64,000 bases of DNA, taken from assembly GCF_000745965.1 (NCBI RefSeq), contig NZ_JQKI01000027.1, positions 19,095 through 83,094 of the forward strand, in the 5' to 3' direction. The translations under genes were made by a program, and so were the position numbers. Positions 24,909 to 34,582 of this stretch are shown one piece after another; the stretch's first letter is position 1; every line of letters starts with the position of its first letter. The stretch is from Edaphobacter aggregans DSM 19364 (lineage in GTDB: Bacteria > Acidobacteriota > Terriglobia > Terriglobales > Acidobacteriaceae). Under the pieces are notes generated by a model. That model saw nothing but the letters and a program-made list of their open reading frames with translations, made no database searches and was not told where the DNA came from.

Positions 24909-25197
24909 GAACCTCTCCGCGAGATGTGTTTTCCGTTGGGCTTCTACAGGACGCGACTCGCTATAAGTTTAGGATGCGCGATTTTGAGCGGAGTGACATT
25001 ACTTTTCGGCTTGGTAAGACAATGAGTGTCCGAGACTTTTTGACTGCGGCAAGGTCGTTGGTACGCCGGTTCGAAGTAGAATTCTTTTCAATTGAAGGGG
25101 CTCCTTGGAGAGCTCCTCAAAAAGAAACGACAAAGCGTCGGGTGGAATTAGGGCCAGACACTTAAATGTATACGATTACAGGACGAGGACGAACCTG
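24909..25197. other. divergent promoter gap between GH39 and GH36 genes
   Basis: 289 bases without a gene. It includes blocks GTTGGTAC, GGTTCGAAG, a short GGAG/CTCC hairpin and GGGTGGAATTA...CAC (25140-25162), which recall in the same order the blocks of the intergenic element at 5261 and 34239; the likeness is weak. No confident -35/-10 pair was found. Confidence 0.4.
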
Positions 25198-27432
25198 ATG
25201 CCTGAATGTCTGAAGTGTTTGTGCGTGCGGAGCGTCTTTTTGCTCCTCGCAGTTGGCGCCGCGTGGGCGGCCCCGCCCGATGGAGTTTCCAGTGTTCGCT
25301 TCGACGCAGGGAGCCGTGTCTTTCGCATGGATGCGGCAGGGGTGACGTATGCCTTTGGCGTGAACGACAGGCAGGAGCTTCAGACGCTCTATTGGGGTGG
25401 ACGGCTTCAGGAGAGCGATGGGTTTGTTGCTGCGAAGGCAGGCCATGGAGTGGCCTCGTTCGAGGCTCCGGCGAATGCGACTCAGCAGGAGTTCTCGGGG
25501 TGGGGAGAGGGTCTCTATTCGGAGCCGGCGCTGAAGGTGAGCTTTGCGGACGGCAATCGCGACCTGGTGCTGCACTATGTCTCGCACGAAGTGGAGCGCG
25601 ATGGAGTGGTGGTGACGCTGAAGGACATCTCGCGGGACGTGTTTGTGGAGCTCCACTACTCGATGGACGCATCGACGGGCGTTTTGGGGAGGTCGGCGGT
25701 GATCCTGAACCGGACGAAAGCTCCGGTGATGATCGAACAGGCGGCTGCGGCGAGCTGGAATCTGCCGGTGGGAAGCGACTATCGGCTGCGATATCTGTCG
25801 GGGCGGTGGGCGGCGGAGTGGACGCTGAATGAGCAGAAGATCGCGCCGGGAAAGACGGTGCTGGAGAGCAGGCGCGGCTCGACGGGACACCAGAACAGCC
25901 CGTGGTTTGCGATCGAACGTGGCGACGCGAAGGACGAGGATACGGGCGAGGTGTGGTTCGGCGCGCTGGCTTGGAGCGGATCGTGGAGCATCAGCGTGGA
26001 GCAGGATCAGCTGCGGCAGGTTCGCGTGACGGGAGGGTTCAATCCGTTCGACTTCGGCTATCGGCTGGCGCCGGGCGAGAGGTTGACGACGCCGGTGTTC
26101 TACGGCGGCTATTCGCAGGATGGCATCGACGGGGCGTCGCGGCTGCTGCACCGGTTTGAGGTGACGCGCATTCTGCCGCAGGCGCCGCATCCGCGTCCTC
26201 GGCCTGTGCTCTATAACTCGTGGGAGGCTACGGGATTTGCGGTGAACGAGGCTGGGCAGGTTGCGCTGGCGGAGAAGGCGGCGAGCATCGGGGTGGAGCG
26301 CTTTGTGATGGACGACGGCTGGTTCGGGCAGCGGAAGAACGACCATGCCGGCCTGGGGGACTGGTATGTGAACAAGCAGAAGTTTCCCAACGGGCTGAAG
26401 CCGCTGATCGATAAGGTGCATGGGCTGGGGATGGACTTCGGGCTGTGGGTGGAGCCGGAGATGGTGAATCCGGACAGCGATCTGTATCGCAAGCATCCGG
26501 AGTGGGTGCTGAACTTTCCCGGCCGCCCGCACACTGAGCTGCGCAATCAACTGGTGCTGAACCTGGCGCGCAGCGATGTGCGGGACTATGTGCTTGGCTT
26601 TCTGGATGACCTGCTGAAGCAGAACGACATTGCGTTTCTGAAGTGGGACTACAACCGCAACTGGGCCGAACCGGGCTGGGATGCCGCCGCGACCGAGGAT
26701 CAGAAGAAGGTGTACGTCACTTACGTGGAGAATCTGTACGGTATTCTGCGCGAGTTGCGCGCAAGGCATCCGAAGGTGGAGATTGAGTCGTGCTCGGGTG
26801 GCGGCGGGCGCGTGGATCTGGGGATTATGCTCCTGACCGACGAGGTGTGGACCTCGGATAACACGGATCCCTTCGACCGGCTGACGATTCAGGACGGCTT
26901 CAGCTATGCCTACACGCCGGGCGTGATGATGGCCTGGGTCACCGACTCGCCGAACTGGGTGAACCAGAGAACGACGTCGCTTGAGTACAGGTTTCTGTCT
27001 TCGATGCAGGGGGGCCTCGGGGTAGGCGCGAATCTGGGGACGTGGTCGCCCGAGGATTTTGCTGTGGCCAAGGAGATGATCGCGGCGTACAAGGAGGTTC
27101 GCGAGACAGTGCAGCACGGTGACCTGTACCGTCTGATCTCACCCGAGGGAGGGAGCGAGGCTTCGGCGACGGAGTCGGTCTCGGTGGACAAGCGGCAGGC
27201 GGTTGTCTTTGCGTTTCTGCACTCGAGCCAGAAGGGTTATCCTTTCCCGACAGTGAAGTTGCGTGGACTCGACGCGGCGGGGCAGTATCGGCTGCGGCCC
27301 ATACATGGAGCGAAGGCCGAAGCCGCGCCTGAGGTTGCGAGCGGAGCATCCTGGATGTCGCGGGGGCTTGATGTCGTCCTGCGCGGGGACTTTCAGGCGG
27401 CGGGATTCGTTCTTGAAGAGGCTTCGCGATAG
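25198..27432 (+). CDS. secreted GH36 alpha-galactosidase
   Basis: A 744-residue protein counted from the ATG at 25198. That start is preferred over an upstream in-frame ATG at 25105 because it opens directly into a signal peptide (SVFLLLAVGAAWAAPP) and follows the purine-rich AGGACGAGGAC. An N-terminal beta-supersandwich domain is followed by the barrel with FVMDDGWFGQR (about 370), the nucleophile in FLKWDYNRN (D484) and the acid/base in TSDNTDPFDRL (D554). The 70-residue gap between the two Asp residues matches Geobacillus AgaA-type GH36 enzymes. The family removes alpha-1,6-linked galactose from raffinose-type sugars or galactomannan. A C-terminal beta domain ends the protein. It is divergent from GH39 and lies 407 bases before a TonB receptor gene on the same strand. 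Confidence 0.93.
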   Translation: MPECLKCLCVRSVFLLLAVGAAWAAPPDGVSSVRFDAGSRVFRMDAAGVTYAFGVNDRQELQTLYWGGRLQESDGFVAAKAGHGVASFEAPANATQQEFSGWGEGLYSEPALKVSFADGNRDLVLHYVSHEVERDGVVVTLKDISRDVFVELHYSMDASTGVLGRSAVILNRTKAPVMIEQAAAASWNLPVGSDYRLRYLSGRWAAEWTLNEQKIAPGKTVLESRRGSTGHQNSPWFAIERGDAKDEDTGEVWFGALAWSGSWSISVEQDQLRQVRVTGGFNPFDFGYRLAPGERLTTPVFYGGYSQDGIDGASRLLHRFEVTRILPQAPHPRPRPVLYNSWEATGFAVNEAGQVALAEKAASIGVERFVMDDGWFGQRKNDHAGLGDWYVNKQKFPNGLKPLIDKVHGLGMDFGLWVEPEMVNPDSDLYRKHPEWVLNFPGRPHTELRNQLVLNLARSDVRDYVLGFLDDLLKQNDIAFLKWDYNRNWAEPGWDAAATEDQKKVYVTYVENLYGILRELRARHPKVEIESCSGGGGRVDLGIMLLTDEVWTSDNTDPFDRLTIQDGFSYAYTPGVMMAWVTDSPNWVNQRTTSLEYRFLSSMQGGLGVGANLGTWSPEDFAVAKEMIAAYKEVRETVQHGDLYRLISPEGGSEASATESVSVDKRQAVVFAFLHSSQKGYPFPTVKLRGLDAAGQYRLRPIHGAKAEAAPEVASGASWMSRGLDVVLRGDFQAAGFVLEEASR

Positions 27433-27693
27433 CTGCTGAGCGATGACGCGCGCTGGCGCTTCGGTTGTGCGGGGAATTGAAAGAGTAAACGCTCAACGAT
27501 TGAGCACTGGTTCTCGGCGCAGCCGATGGCATCGGTTGAAGTGTTCAGACCACTTGTGTAACTGCGGGGAAATTCTGGACATACACAAAGAGTGATCGGT
27601 CCGGGGCGAGTCCTGCGTGTGCGAGACGGGTGAGTGGGTTGCTGGTGGAGTTTATACACCCGGGGCGGGCGGGATTTCTATCCATTTAAGTAC

Positions 27694-27723
27694 TTGACGA
27701 AGCTTGCATGGGTGATGCCTAAT
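27694..27723 (+). promoter_or_regulatory. promoter of TonB receptor 2
   Basis: TTGACG (27694-27699), an 18-base spacer and CCTAAT (27718-27723). A transcript would start near 27730, putting the 18-bp operator-like palindrome about 17 bases into the transcript, a position where a bound repressor would block transcription. Confidence 0.5.
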
Positions 27724-27746
27724 TGGCAGCGGAAAAATATCCGTCA

Positions 27747-27764
27747 AAGACAAACGTTTGTCTT
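27747..27764. promoter_or_regulatory. LacI-type operator, perfect 18-bp palindrome
   Basis: AAGACAAACGTTTGTCTT is a perfect palindrome with the central CG step common in LacI/GalR-family operators. A nearly identical site, AGACAAACGTTTTTCT, lies upstream of the LacI-type regulator gene at 36148-36163. The shared half AGACAAACGTTT makes that regulator the prime candidate to bind both. Confidence 0.7.
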
Positions 27765-27839
27765 GTTGAAAAGTTTCCTGCTTGTCGGGGATTGCGGGTT
27801 GTGCACGTCGTTGATTGCAAGATTTCTGGAGGCAACATC

Positions 27840-30800
27840 ATGAATACGAGAAGAATGAGATCGATACTGACGGTCGTCGCGGCAGTGTTGTGGATGTCGT
27901 GTGCGGGGCTAGTGCAGGGGCAGAGCATGAACGCCGGAGATATACGCGGAATCGTAACGGATTCCAGTGGCGCTGCGATTCCTGACGCGACGGTGACGGT
28001 TCTGAACAAGGACACCGGCGTTACCAAGGACTTCACGACGAACCAGGATGGTTTGTACGACACAAACTCGATCGTTCCTGGAAACTACGAGCTGACATTT
28101 TCGAAGACAGGTTTTCAGAAGCTGGTGAGATCTGCCGTGACTGTGCAGGTAGGAATCATGAAGGTAGACGCCCAGCTTCCCGTTGGAGCGGTGACCGAGT
28201 CGGTCGTGGTGAATACCGATATTCCGTTGCTTTCGACCGAAAATGCGGAGCAATCGACCACGCTCGCTTCCAGACAGCTGGCGAACCTTCCCCAGGTCGG
28301 CACTCCCACGTGGGAGAACTTTACAATTTTGCTTCCGGGAGCCGCGGGTGCACCGATGGGCGCTCAGGGTTCGAGCAACCCGGGGCAGGTCGCTGCGGTG
28401 AATGGCAATCTTCCCTTCAGCACGATCCTGGCCGATGGCGCGGCGATTACGCTGCCGCATAGCGCCAACGCCGACGTCATGATTCAGGAAACGATCCAGG
28501 AGGTGAAAGTAAGTGCCTCTGCCTTCTCGGCGCAGTATGGCATCGGCGGCATCATGTTCAACCAGATCAGCAAGGGCGGCACGGACCGCTTTCACGGTTC
28601 GGCATATGAGTACTTTCAGAATGACGCGATGAATGCGGCGAATTACGCCTTCGCGACGAAGACGAGGGAGGAGGCCGTCTCTCCGCTTCGTTACAACAAC
28701 TTTGGTTTCAGTGTGGGCGGGCCGATTATCAAGAGAAAACTCTTCTTCTTTTTCGATTACGACAAGGTCATTAACCATGGAGCGGCATCAACTGGAACGG
28801 CAACTGTTCCGACTGCGGCGATGCTGAACGGCGACTTTACGGGGCTTCCAGACATTTATGACCCTAATACGACGACGGTTGTGAACGGCGCAATCCAGCG
28901 CCAAACGTTTGCTCAGGTCTACGGCAACGGAAACCGCATCCCCGCAAGCAGGCTCGACAAGGTAGCTCAGGCGATGCAGCAGTACTATCCGAAGCCGAAT
29001 ACGCCGGGTACAGTCTCTTCGAACGGCATCGTTCAGAACAACTATTTTTACAACGTACCAAATTCGCAGCCGTTCCAGAGGTTCTTTGGCCGCGCGGATT
29101 GGGACATCACTGGCAATAACCGCTTAACGATGTCGGAGACCGCCAGCGATAACCCCGCCTATTCCCAGGGACAGGGCATTTGCCCTATCAACTGCCAATC
29201 GCAGGTTGTGAGCCGTCACAACGCACAAATCACGGATGTATGGACGATCTCGCCCAACGTCATCAACGAGCTTCGCGTTGCCTATACGAACCAGATGAAC
29301 TTCTTCGTTCCGGCAGCGTTGGACCAGGGATTCCCAGGCAAACTAGGCTGGCAGTTCGCCAAAGCCGACAACTTCCCGACGCTGAATGTCACGGGTTACT
29401 ACCAGCTGACGCCGAACACCAACGCTGTCTACAAGGAGCACATCTACGATCCCTCGGATGTGGTCACCCTGGTCAAGGGTAAGCACATCCTCCACTTCGG
29501 TGGCGAGTACCTTTTCTTCCGCGATAACTCTACGGCGTGGGGGAACATCGATGCCGGCACGATGGGCTTTACCGGCGCCTATACCAGCACGACCGACCCG
29601 AACGATAAGACGAAACAGCTCGGCGGTATGGGCTACGCGGACTTCCTGTTGGGCACGATGAATAGCTGGGGCGCGCAAGTGACTCCAGAGGCCGGTGCTC
29701 GTATGCGGGTTCCGCAGATGTTCATTCAGGATGACTACAAACTCACGCAGAATCTGACGCTCAACCTGGGTCTTCGGTATCAGATCCAGTCAGGGTGGGG
29801 AGAGGTCAAGGGCAATATGGCGACCTTCGATCCCAGAGTTCAGAACCCTGCAACCGGTACGTTGGGCGCGTTCTGGTACGGCACAACCAAGGCGGGTGGA
29901 AGAGACAGGCTGCAGGAACCGGTCTACACGACCTTCCTGCCGCGCGTCGGCTTTGCCTGGATGCTCGATCCGCGCACCACTCTCCGGGGCGGATTCGGTC
30001 TGTATGCCTATAACTGGAGCCTCGACACCTATGCTCCTGGAATGGGTCAGGCCTTCGGTACCAAGGGCAACCTCAGCGACCAGAGTGGTGGTGTAACTCC
30101 GATCGGGCTCCTGGGCGGTACGGGCGCGAACCTGCCATATATACCCGTAACGACCAATCCTGCCGGTTACAACGGTTCCAATGTCAACTACAACCAATAC
30201 CACGCTCCTGTTGGCGGCAGCTATCAGTGGAATCTGTCCATGCAGCGCGAGATCTCAAACGATATGGTGGTTGAACTCGCCTATGTAGCCAGCCATGGAC
30301 ACGACCTGCCGTTCCCGGTGGATATTAACCAGGTTCCCGAAAACAGGCTCGCGCCGAACGACCAGCAGTCGCGCCCCTATCCGCAATTCGGAAACATCTT
30401 CGGGAGCACGAACAACGCGCTGTCTAACTACAACTCGCTTCAGGCCTCTGTCAACAAGAGGCTTTCCAATGGCCTGAACTTCAACTTCAACTACGTCTGG
30501 TCTCACTTCCTGAGTAATATCGACTCTTCGGGGTGGGGCAGCAGAGCCGGCGCGCAGAACTATCAACGGTCCTACAATCCCTCTGCGAATTACGCCAACT
30601 CGAACTTCGATATACGCAACGCCTTCAAAGGAAGCGCGATCTATGAGCTACCCTTCGGGCGCGGCAAGCGGTTCCTGAATAACAGTCTCTTACTCGATCA
30701 GATTGTTGGAGGCTGGCAGACGGCCGGAACACTGGTCGTGCAGAGCGGCCAGCCGTTCACCGTCTCGATGGCGACCGACAACTCGTATTCGTTGGCGCAG

Positions 30801-31205
30801 AACTCACAGTGGTATCCGAACCTCATCGGCAATCCAAAACTTAGCAGCCATGGCGCGTATCACGGTACAAACCAGTGGTTCAACGAGGCGGCATTTGCTA
30901 CTCCGACTCCGGGAACATTCGGAAACGCTGGGCGTAATCTGCTGAACGGTCCTGGACTCTCCAATGTGAACTTCTCGCTCGGCAAGACGTTCCATATCTG
31001 GGAGTCGGTGAACCTGCAGATTCGAGCAGATGCAAGAAATGTCTTCAATCACCCGAGCTTTGGATTGCCGACATCCGGCGGCAACCAGGGTTCAGCTCAA
31101 CTGACCGTAAATCCCGACGGTTCCATTGCGACGGGAACCTCGACGATCCGTACACTTACGGTCAACGGCCGCGGGATGCAGCTCGTTGGTCGCGTTACGT
31201 TCTAA
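27840..31205 (+). CDS. TonB-dependent receptor 2, Oar-like with N-terminal carboxypeptidase-regulatory domain
   Basis: 1121 residues counted from the ATG at 27840, which has TGGAGG 7 bases upstream and opens into a signal peptide (ILTVVAAVLWMSCAGLVQGQ). The alternative upstream ATG would place more than 35 charged residues first. Residues about 32-120 are a carboxypeptidase-regulatory-like beta-sandwich (IRGIVTDSSGAAIPDATVTV). A plug region follows (VQVGIMKVDAQL to GGIMFNQISKGGTDRFHGSAYEYF), then an outer-membrane barrel ending GRVTF. The palindrome and promoter upstream suggest control by the LacI-type regulator encoded at 34970-36034. A sugar or oligosaccharide ligand is likely from that link and from the neighbouring glycosidases. 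A perfect terminator follows. Confidence 0.93.
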   Translation: MNTRRMRSILTVVAAVLWMSCAGLVQGQSMNAGDIRGIVTDSSGAAIPDATVTVLNKDTGVTKDFTTNQDGLYDTNSIVPGNYELTFSKTGFQKLVRSAVTVQVGIMKVDAQLPVGAVTESVVVNTDIPLLSTENAEQSTTLASRQLANLPQVGTPTWENFTILLPGAAGAPMGAQGSSNPGQVAAVNGNLPFSTILADGAAITLPHSANADVMIQETIQEVKVSASAFSAQYGIGGIMFNQISKGGTDRFHGSAYEYFQNDAMNAANYAFATKTREEAVSPLRYNNFGFSVGGPIIKRKLFFFFDYDKVINHGAASTGTATVPTAAMLNGDFTGLPDIYDPNTTTVVNGAIQRQTFAQVYGNGNRIPASRLDKVAQAMQQYYPKPNTPGTVSSNGIVQNNYFYNVPNSQPFQRFFGRADWDITGNNRLTMSETASDNPAYSQGQGICPINCQSQVVSRHNAQITDVWTISPNVINELRVAYTNQMNFFVPAALDQGFPGKLGWQFAKADNFPTLNVTGYYQLTPNTNAVYKEHIYDPSDVVTLVKGKHILHFGGEYLFFRDNSTAWGNIDAGTMGFTGAYTSTTDPNDKTKQLGGMGYADFLLGTMNSWGAQVTPEAGARMRVPQMFIQDDYKLTQNLTLNLGLRYQIQSGWGEVKGNMATFDPRVQNPATGTLGAFWYGTTKAGGRDRLQEPVYTTFLPRVGFAWMLDPRTTLRGGFGLYAYNWSLDTYAPGMGQAFGTKGNLSDQSGGVTPIGLLGGTGANLPYIPVTTNPAGYNGSNVNYNQYHAPVGGSYQWNLSMQREISNDMVVELAYVASHGHDLPFPVDINQVPENRLAPNDQQSRPYPQFGNIFGSTNNALSNYNSLQASVNKRLSNGLNFNFNYVWSHFLSNIDSSGWGSRAGAQNYQRSYNPSANYANSNFDIRNAFKGSAIYELPFGRGKRFLNNSLLLDQIVGGWQTAGTLVVQSGQPFTVSMATDNSYSLAQNSQWYPNLIGNPKLSSHGAYHGTNQWFNEAAFATPTPGTFGNAGRNLLNGPGLSNVNFSLGKTFHIWESVNLQIRADARNVFNHPSFGLPTSGGNQGSAQLTVNPDGSIATGTSTIRTLTVNGRGMQLVGRVTF

Positions 31206-31214
31206 TAGTCACCG

Positions 31215-31250
31215 CAGGGATGGCTGCGAACAGCCATCCCTGTTTCTTTT
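31215..31250 (+). terminator. rho-independent terminator after TonB receptor 2
   Basis: CAGGGATGGCTG (31215-31226), loop CGAA and CAGCCATCCCTG (31231-31242) form a perfect 12-bp stem followed by TTTCTTTT. It begins 10 bases after the stop codon and separates the receptor from the TPR gene. Confidence 0.95.
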
Positions 31251-31284
31251 AACTTGCCTTGCGGTAGCAGTGTATGGTCGTGGA

Positions 31285-32478
31285 ATGAGGGTTTTGGTAC
31301 TTCTTTTGTTGCTTGTTGCAGGAGCTGCCGGCACGGCTGTGGCGCAGTCGGGTGGGGGTTCTGCCGCCGAACAGGTAAGGGTTCATCAGCAGAGAGCACA
31401 TCAGCTTTTGAGTGAGAAGAAGCCCGAGCTTGCGGCGAAGGAGTTCGCCGCGGTGCTGGCTGTCGATCCGAATAATCTGGACGCTCGGGCGAATCTGGGC
31501 GTGCTGCTCTTTTTTCAGAGGAAGTATGCGGAGGCGGAACCTCATCTTCGTGCGGCGGTGGTGCAGCAGCCGGATTTGACGAAGATTCAGGCGCTGTTGG
31601 GGCTGTGCGAGCGGCGGCTGGGCAAGACGGATGCTGCGCGGGCCGATCTTGAAGCAGTTGTGTCGAAGCTGGATGATGCGAACGTTCGCATGGAGGTTGG
31701 GCTCGAGCTGATCGAAATCGATACGGCGTCGGGGGAACTGGCGAAGGCGGCGGGGGTGGTGGAGACGCTGCGGCAGGGAGCGCCTACGGATCCGCGGGTG
31801 CTGTATGCGGCGTATCGCATCTATACGGACTTGGCGGGGGAGGCGTTGTTGGGGTTGTCGGTGGCGGCTCCTGAGTCGGGGCAGATGTATCAGGCTATGG
31901 CGCATGAGCTGGTGCGGCAGCGGGACATCAACGGCGCGATTACGAACTATCGCAAGGCTGTGGCGGCGAATCCGAATCTGCCGGGGATTCACTATGAGCT
32001 GGCTGAGGCGCTGCATGCGTCGCCGGGCCTGAAGCTGCGCGCGGAGGCGGAGAAGGAGTACAGACTGGCGGTTGCGGCGAATCCTTCGGATGAGAAGGCG
32101 TTGACGAAGCTGGGCGATCTGTCGGCGGATGCGGGGAACCTCGACGGCGCGGCCAACTACTACAAACAGGCGTTGACGGCGGCTCCGAGCGATGCGGACG
32201 CGCTGATGGGGCAGGCGCGGGTGTTTACGGAGAAGGGCGATGCGGCGTCGGCGCTGCCTCTGCTGGAGAAGGTGGTTGCTGCGGACCCGACGAACGTGCA
32301 GGCGCATTATCGGTTGAGCGCGGTGTATCGGAAGCTGAATCGGCCGGAGGATGCGAAGCGCGAGCTTGCCGAGTACCAGAAGTACAAGGACATGAAAGAG
32401 AAGCTGCGCAAGATCTATAAAGATCTGCGGCTTCAAAACGAAAGCGACGAGCCGGCGAAAGAGGCGAAGCAGGAGTGA
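31285..32478 (+). CDS. exported TPR-repeat protein
   Basis: 397 residues from the ATG at 31285, which starts a signal peptide (MRVLVLLLLLVAGAAGTAVAQ). The rest is helical tetratricopeptide repeat: AAKEFAAVLAVDPNNLDARANLGVLLFFQRKYAEAEPHLRAA here spans two units (about 50-92), with further units at about 195-345 (AITNYRKAVAANPNLPGIHYELA, AANYYKQALTAAPSDADALMGQA). The end is Lys/Glu rich. TPR proteins scaffold other proteins; here the gene overlaps the following CRTAC1/UnbV gene by one base (TGATG), so the two products are likely translationally coupled and act together outside the cytoplasm. Similar TPR-CRTAC1 pairs near TonB receptors are frequent in acidobacteria. Specific task unknown. Confidence 0.88.
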   Translation: MRVLVLLLLLVAGAAGTAVAQSGGGSAAEQVRVHQQRAHQLLSEKKPELAAKEFAAVLAVDPNNLDARANLGVLLFFQRKYAEAEPHLRAAVVQQPDLTKIQALLGLCERRLGKTDAARADLEAVVSKLDDANVRMEVGLELIEIDTASGELAKAAGVVETLRQGAPTDPRVLYAAYRIYTDLAGEALLGLSVAAPESGQMYQAMAHELVRQRDINGAITNYRKAVAANPNLPGIHYELAEALHASPGLKLRAEAEKEYRLAVAANPSDEKALTKLGDLSADAGNLDGAANYYKQALTAAPSDADALMGQARVFTEKGDAASALPLLEKVVAADPTNVQAHYRLSAVYRKLNRPEDAKRELAEYQKYKDMKEKLRKIYKDLRLQNESDEPAKEAKQE

Positions 32479-34238
32479 TGAGTTCGAGCTCTCGAAGCAG
32501 GTTTGGCGCCATCGTTCTGCTCGGTTCGCTTTTGGTTGCGAGTGCTGTTGAGGCGCAGCGTCAGGCCCCCGCCAAACCGCGGGGGGCAGCGAGTGCGGCG
32601 CAGCGATCGCCGGCGGGAAGGTATCCGCAGCTGGTCGATATCACGTCCTCGACGGGGATTCGCTTTGAGCATCTGGCGAGTCCGGAGCAGAGGTACATTG
32701 TGGAGTCGATGGGCGGTGGGGTGGCGCTGATCGACTACGACGGCGATGGGTGGCTCGATATCTATTTTACGAACTCGCCGAGTGTTGCGATGGCGCTTGA
32801 GGGCAAGAAGGTGAAGAGTGCGTTGTATCGGAATAACCACGACGGGACGTTTACGGATGTTACGGACAAAGCGGGCGTGGAGTATCCGTGCTGGGCGATG
32901 GGCGCGGCGGTAGGGGATTACAACAACGACGGCAGGCCCGATCTGGCGGTGAGCTGCTTTGGCGGCGTAGTGCTGTATCGGAACAACGGCGACGGCACGT
33001 TTGCGGATGTGACGAAGCAGAGCGGGCTTGATAAAGACAGTGGTTGGGCGACGGGCGTGACGTTTGGCGACTATGACGGTGATGGGTTTGTAGATCTGTT
33101 TGTTCCGCACTATGTGGACTTCGACCTGAAGGACCTGCCGACGTTCGGGTCGAAGAAGACGTGCCAGTATCATGATGTTCCCGTACAGTGCGGGCCGCGC
33201 GGGTTGAAGGGTTATCCAGACACGCTGTTTCATAACAACGGCGACGGGACGTTTACCGAGTTGGCGAAGACGGTTGGCGTCGACGATGCGAAGAGGTTCT
33301 TCGGGCTGGGGGCGGTCTGGTCGGACTTCGACAACGATGGGAAGATTGATTTGTTTGTTGCGAATGACGGCGAGCCGAACTATCTGTACCGCAACGAGGG
33401 TGGCGGACGGTTCAAGGAGATCGGTTATGACGCTGGCGTTGCGGTGAGCGAGGACGGCGTGGAGCAGGCGAACATGGGAGTCGCGCTGGGCGACTTCATG
33501 CACACGGGGCGGATGAGCGTTGCGGTGAGCCACTTCAGCGACGAGTACATGACGCTTTATCGCAACGACGGCAACCTGAACTTCACGGACGTCTCGCATG
33601 CGGCGGGGATCGCGCGGTCGACGGTGCCATTTGTGGGCTGGGGCGATGCGTTTGTCGATCTGGACAACTCGGGGTGGCTGGACCTGGTGCTGGTGAACGG
33701 CCACGTGTATCCGCAGGTGGATAACGCGAAACTGGGAACGGCGTATCGCGAGCCGAAGCTGGTGTTTCAGAATCAGCGCGACGGCACGTTCAAGGACGTG
33801 AGTGCGCGGATGGGGCTGGCGGTGACAGCTCCGCAGGTGAGTCGCGGGCTGGCGGTGGGGGATCTCTTCAACAGGGGTCGGCTGGATCTTGTGGTCGAGA
33901 ACCTGACGGGCTTGCCGATGATCCTTGAGGCCCGGCCCGATCCGGCGCACCACTGGGTGAGCTTTGAACTCGAGGGCTCGACGGGGGACCGGCTTGCGTT
34001 GAATGCCCGGGTGTTCGTTAATGCCGGTGGGGCGCGGCAGATGGACGAGGTTCGGAGCGGCGGCAGCTATCTTTCGCAGAGCGACCTGCGGCTGCACTTC
34101 GGGCTGGGCGATGCGGCGAAGATCGACAGGGTCGAGGTTCGCTGGCCGGATGGGAGCGCGCAGAGCTTTGAGGGTGTTGCGGCGGACCGGTTCTATCGGC
34201 TGAAGCAGGGTGGGACGCTAGCTCCTGCGAGGTACTAA
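32478..34238 (+). CDS. FG-GAP/VCBS-repeat protein with ASPIC/UnbV C-terminal domain (CRTAC1 type)
   Basis: 586 residues from the ATG at 32478 that shares one base with the TPR gene stop. A signal peptide (FGAIVLLGSLLVASAVEAQ) leads into a predicted beta-propeller of FG-GAP-like blades. Each carries a calcium-loop pattern D-x-D-x-D-G: DYDGDGWLDIYF, DYNNDGRPDLAV, DYDGDGFVDLFV, DFDNDGKIDLFV and DLDNSGWLDLVL. The last about 80 residues (ARVFVNAGGARQMDEVRSGG to LHFGLGDAAKIDRVEVRWPDG) match the ASPIC/UnbV domain. Such proteins are secreted or surface proteins of uncertain role, often beside TPR proteins. The Cys pair in KKTCQYHDVPVQCGP may form a disulfide. Element copy B begins right after the stop. 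Confidence 0.92.
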   Translation: MSSSSRSRFGAIVLLGSLLVASAVEAQRQAPAKPRGAASAAQRSPAGRYPQLVDITSSTGIRFEHLASPEQRYIVESMGGGVALIDYDGDGWLDIYFTNSPSVAMALEGKKVKSALYRNNHDGTFTDVTDKAGVEYPCWAMGAAVGDYNNDGRPDLAVSCFGGVVLYRNNGDGTFADVTKQSGLDKDSGWATGVTFGDYDGDGFVDLFVPHYVDFDLKDLPTFGSKKTCQYHDVPVQCGPRGLKGYPDTLFHNNGDGTFTELAKTVGVDDAKRFFGLGAVWSDFDNDGKIDLFVANDGEPNYLYRNEGGGRFKEIGYDAGVAVSEDGVEQANMGVALGDFMHTGRMSVAVSHFSDEYMTLYRNDGNLNFTDVSHAAGIARSTVPFVGWGDAFVDLDNSGWLDLVLVNGHVYPQVDNAKLGTAYREPKLVFQNQRDGTFKDVSARMGLAVTAPQVSRGLAVGDLFNRGRLDLVVENLTGLPMILEARPDPAHHWVSFELEGSTGDRLALNARVFVNAGGARQMDEVRSGGSYLSQSDLRLHFGLGDAAKIDRVEVRWPDGSAQSFEGVAADRFYRLKQGGTLAPARY

Positions 34239-34560
34239 TCCCCTCCCCCTAATTTTGCGCAAAGTATTCCATTATTTTGGGTTAGGTTGGTACTTTGTGC
34301 TTGTCTCCCGTGTAAAGTATTGAAAATAAACAGCAGTCATCGCAAGCCGTTGATTTTAAAAGAAATATGGCCGGATTCCTCCAGCCCTTTTCCCTTCTTG
34401 TCTCTACTTCTATTTTACGGAAGCGGGTGGAATTAATCGGCACTTTGCGGCGGTTTTCTGGGTTGAGGGTAAGGCTATATGTTTGTGCAGTTTGGGGCTC
34501 TCCGGCTACCTGGGAACGGCAGTCTGGGGCTTGACAGCGTTTTTGGCTGGATTTCGGCGG
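34239..34560. repeat. long diverged intergenic element, copy B
   Basis: It shares with 5261-5490 the ordered blocks C-rich start, GCAAAGTATTC, TTAGGTTGGTACT, a GCCGGATT/CCAGCCC block, GGAATTAATCGGCAC, GGTTGAG and CTTGACAGCGTTTTT. GCGCAAAGTA (34257-34266) pairs with TACTTTGTGC (34291-34300), one G-T pair. About 90 bases of copy B between the hairpin and the GCCGGATT block have little counterpart in copy A. Confidence 0.6.
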
Positions 34561-34582
34561 TCGATTCCGCTGCGGGCGGTGT

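Larger units (their letters stand above)
27433..27839. other. regulatory gap upstream of TonB receptor 2
   Basis: A 407-base region holding a perfect small hairpin GCTCAA-CGA-TTGAGC (27491-27505) soon after the GH36 stop, a promoter-like pair at 27694-27723 and a perfect palindrome at 27747-27764. The hairpin has no T-run. Nothing coding was seen. Confidence 0.55.

Noticed and set aside
27723..27839. Upstream ATG for TonB receptor 2
   Set aside because: It would put a 39-residue charged leader before the signal peptide and overlap the promoter and palindrome; ATG 27840 has a good ribosome-binding site.
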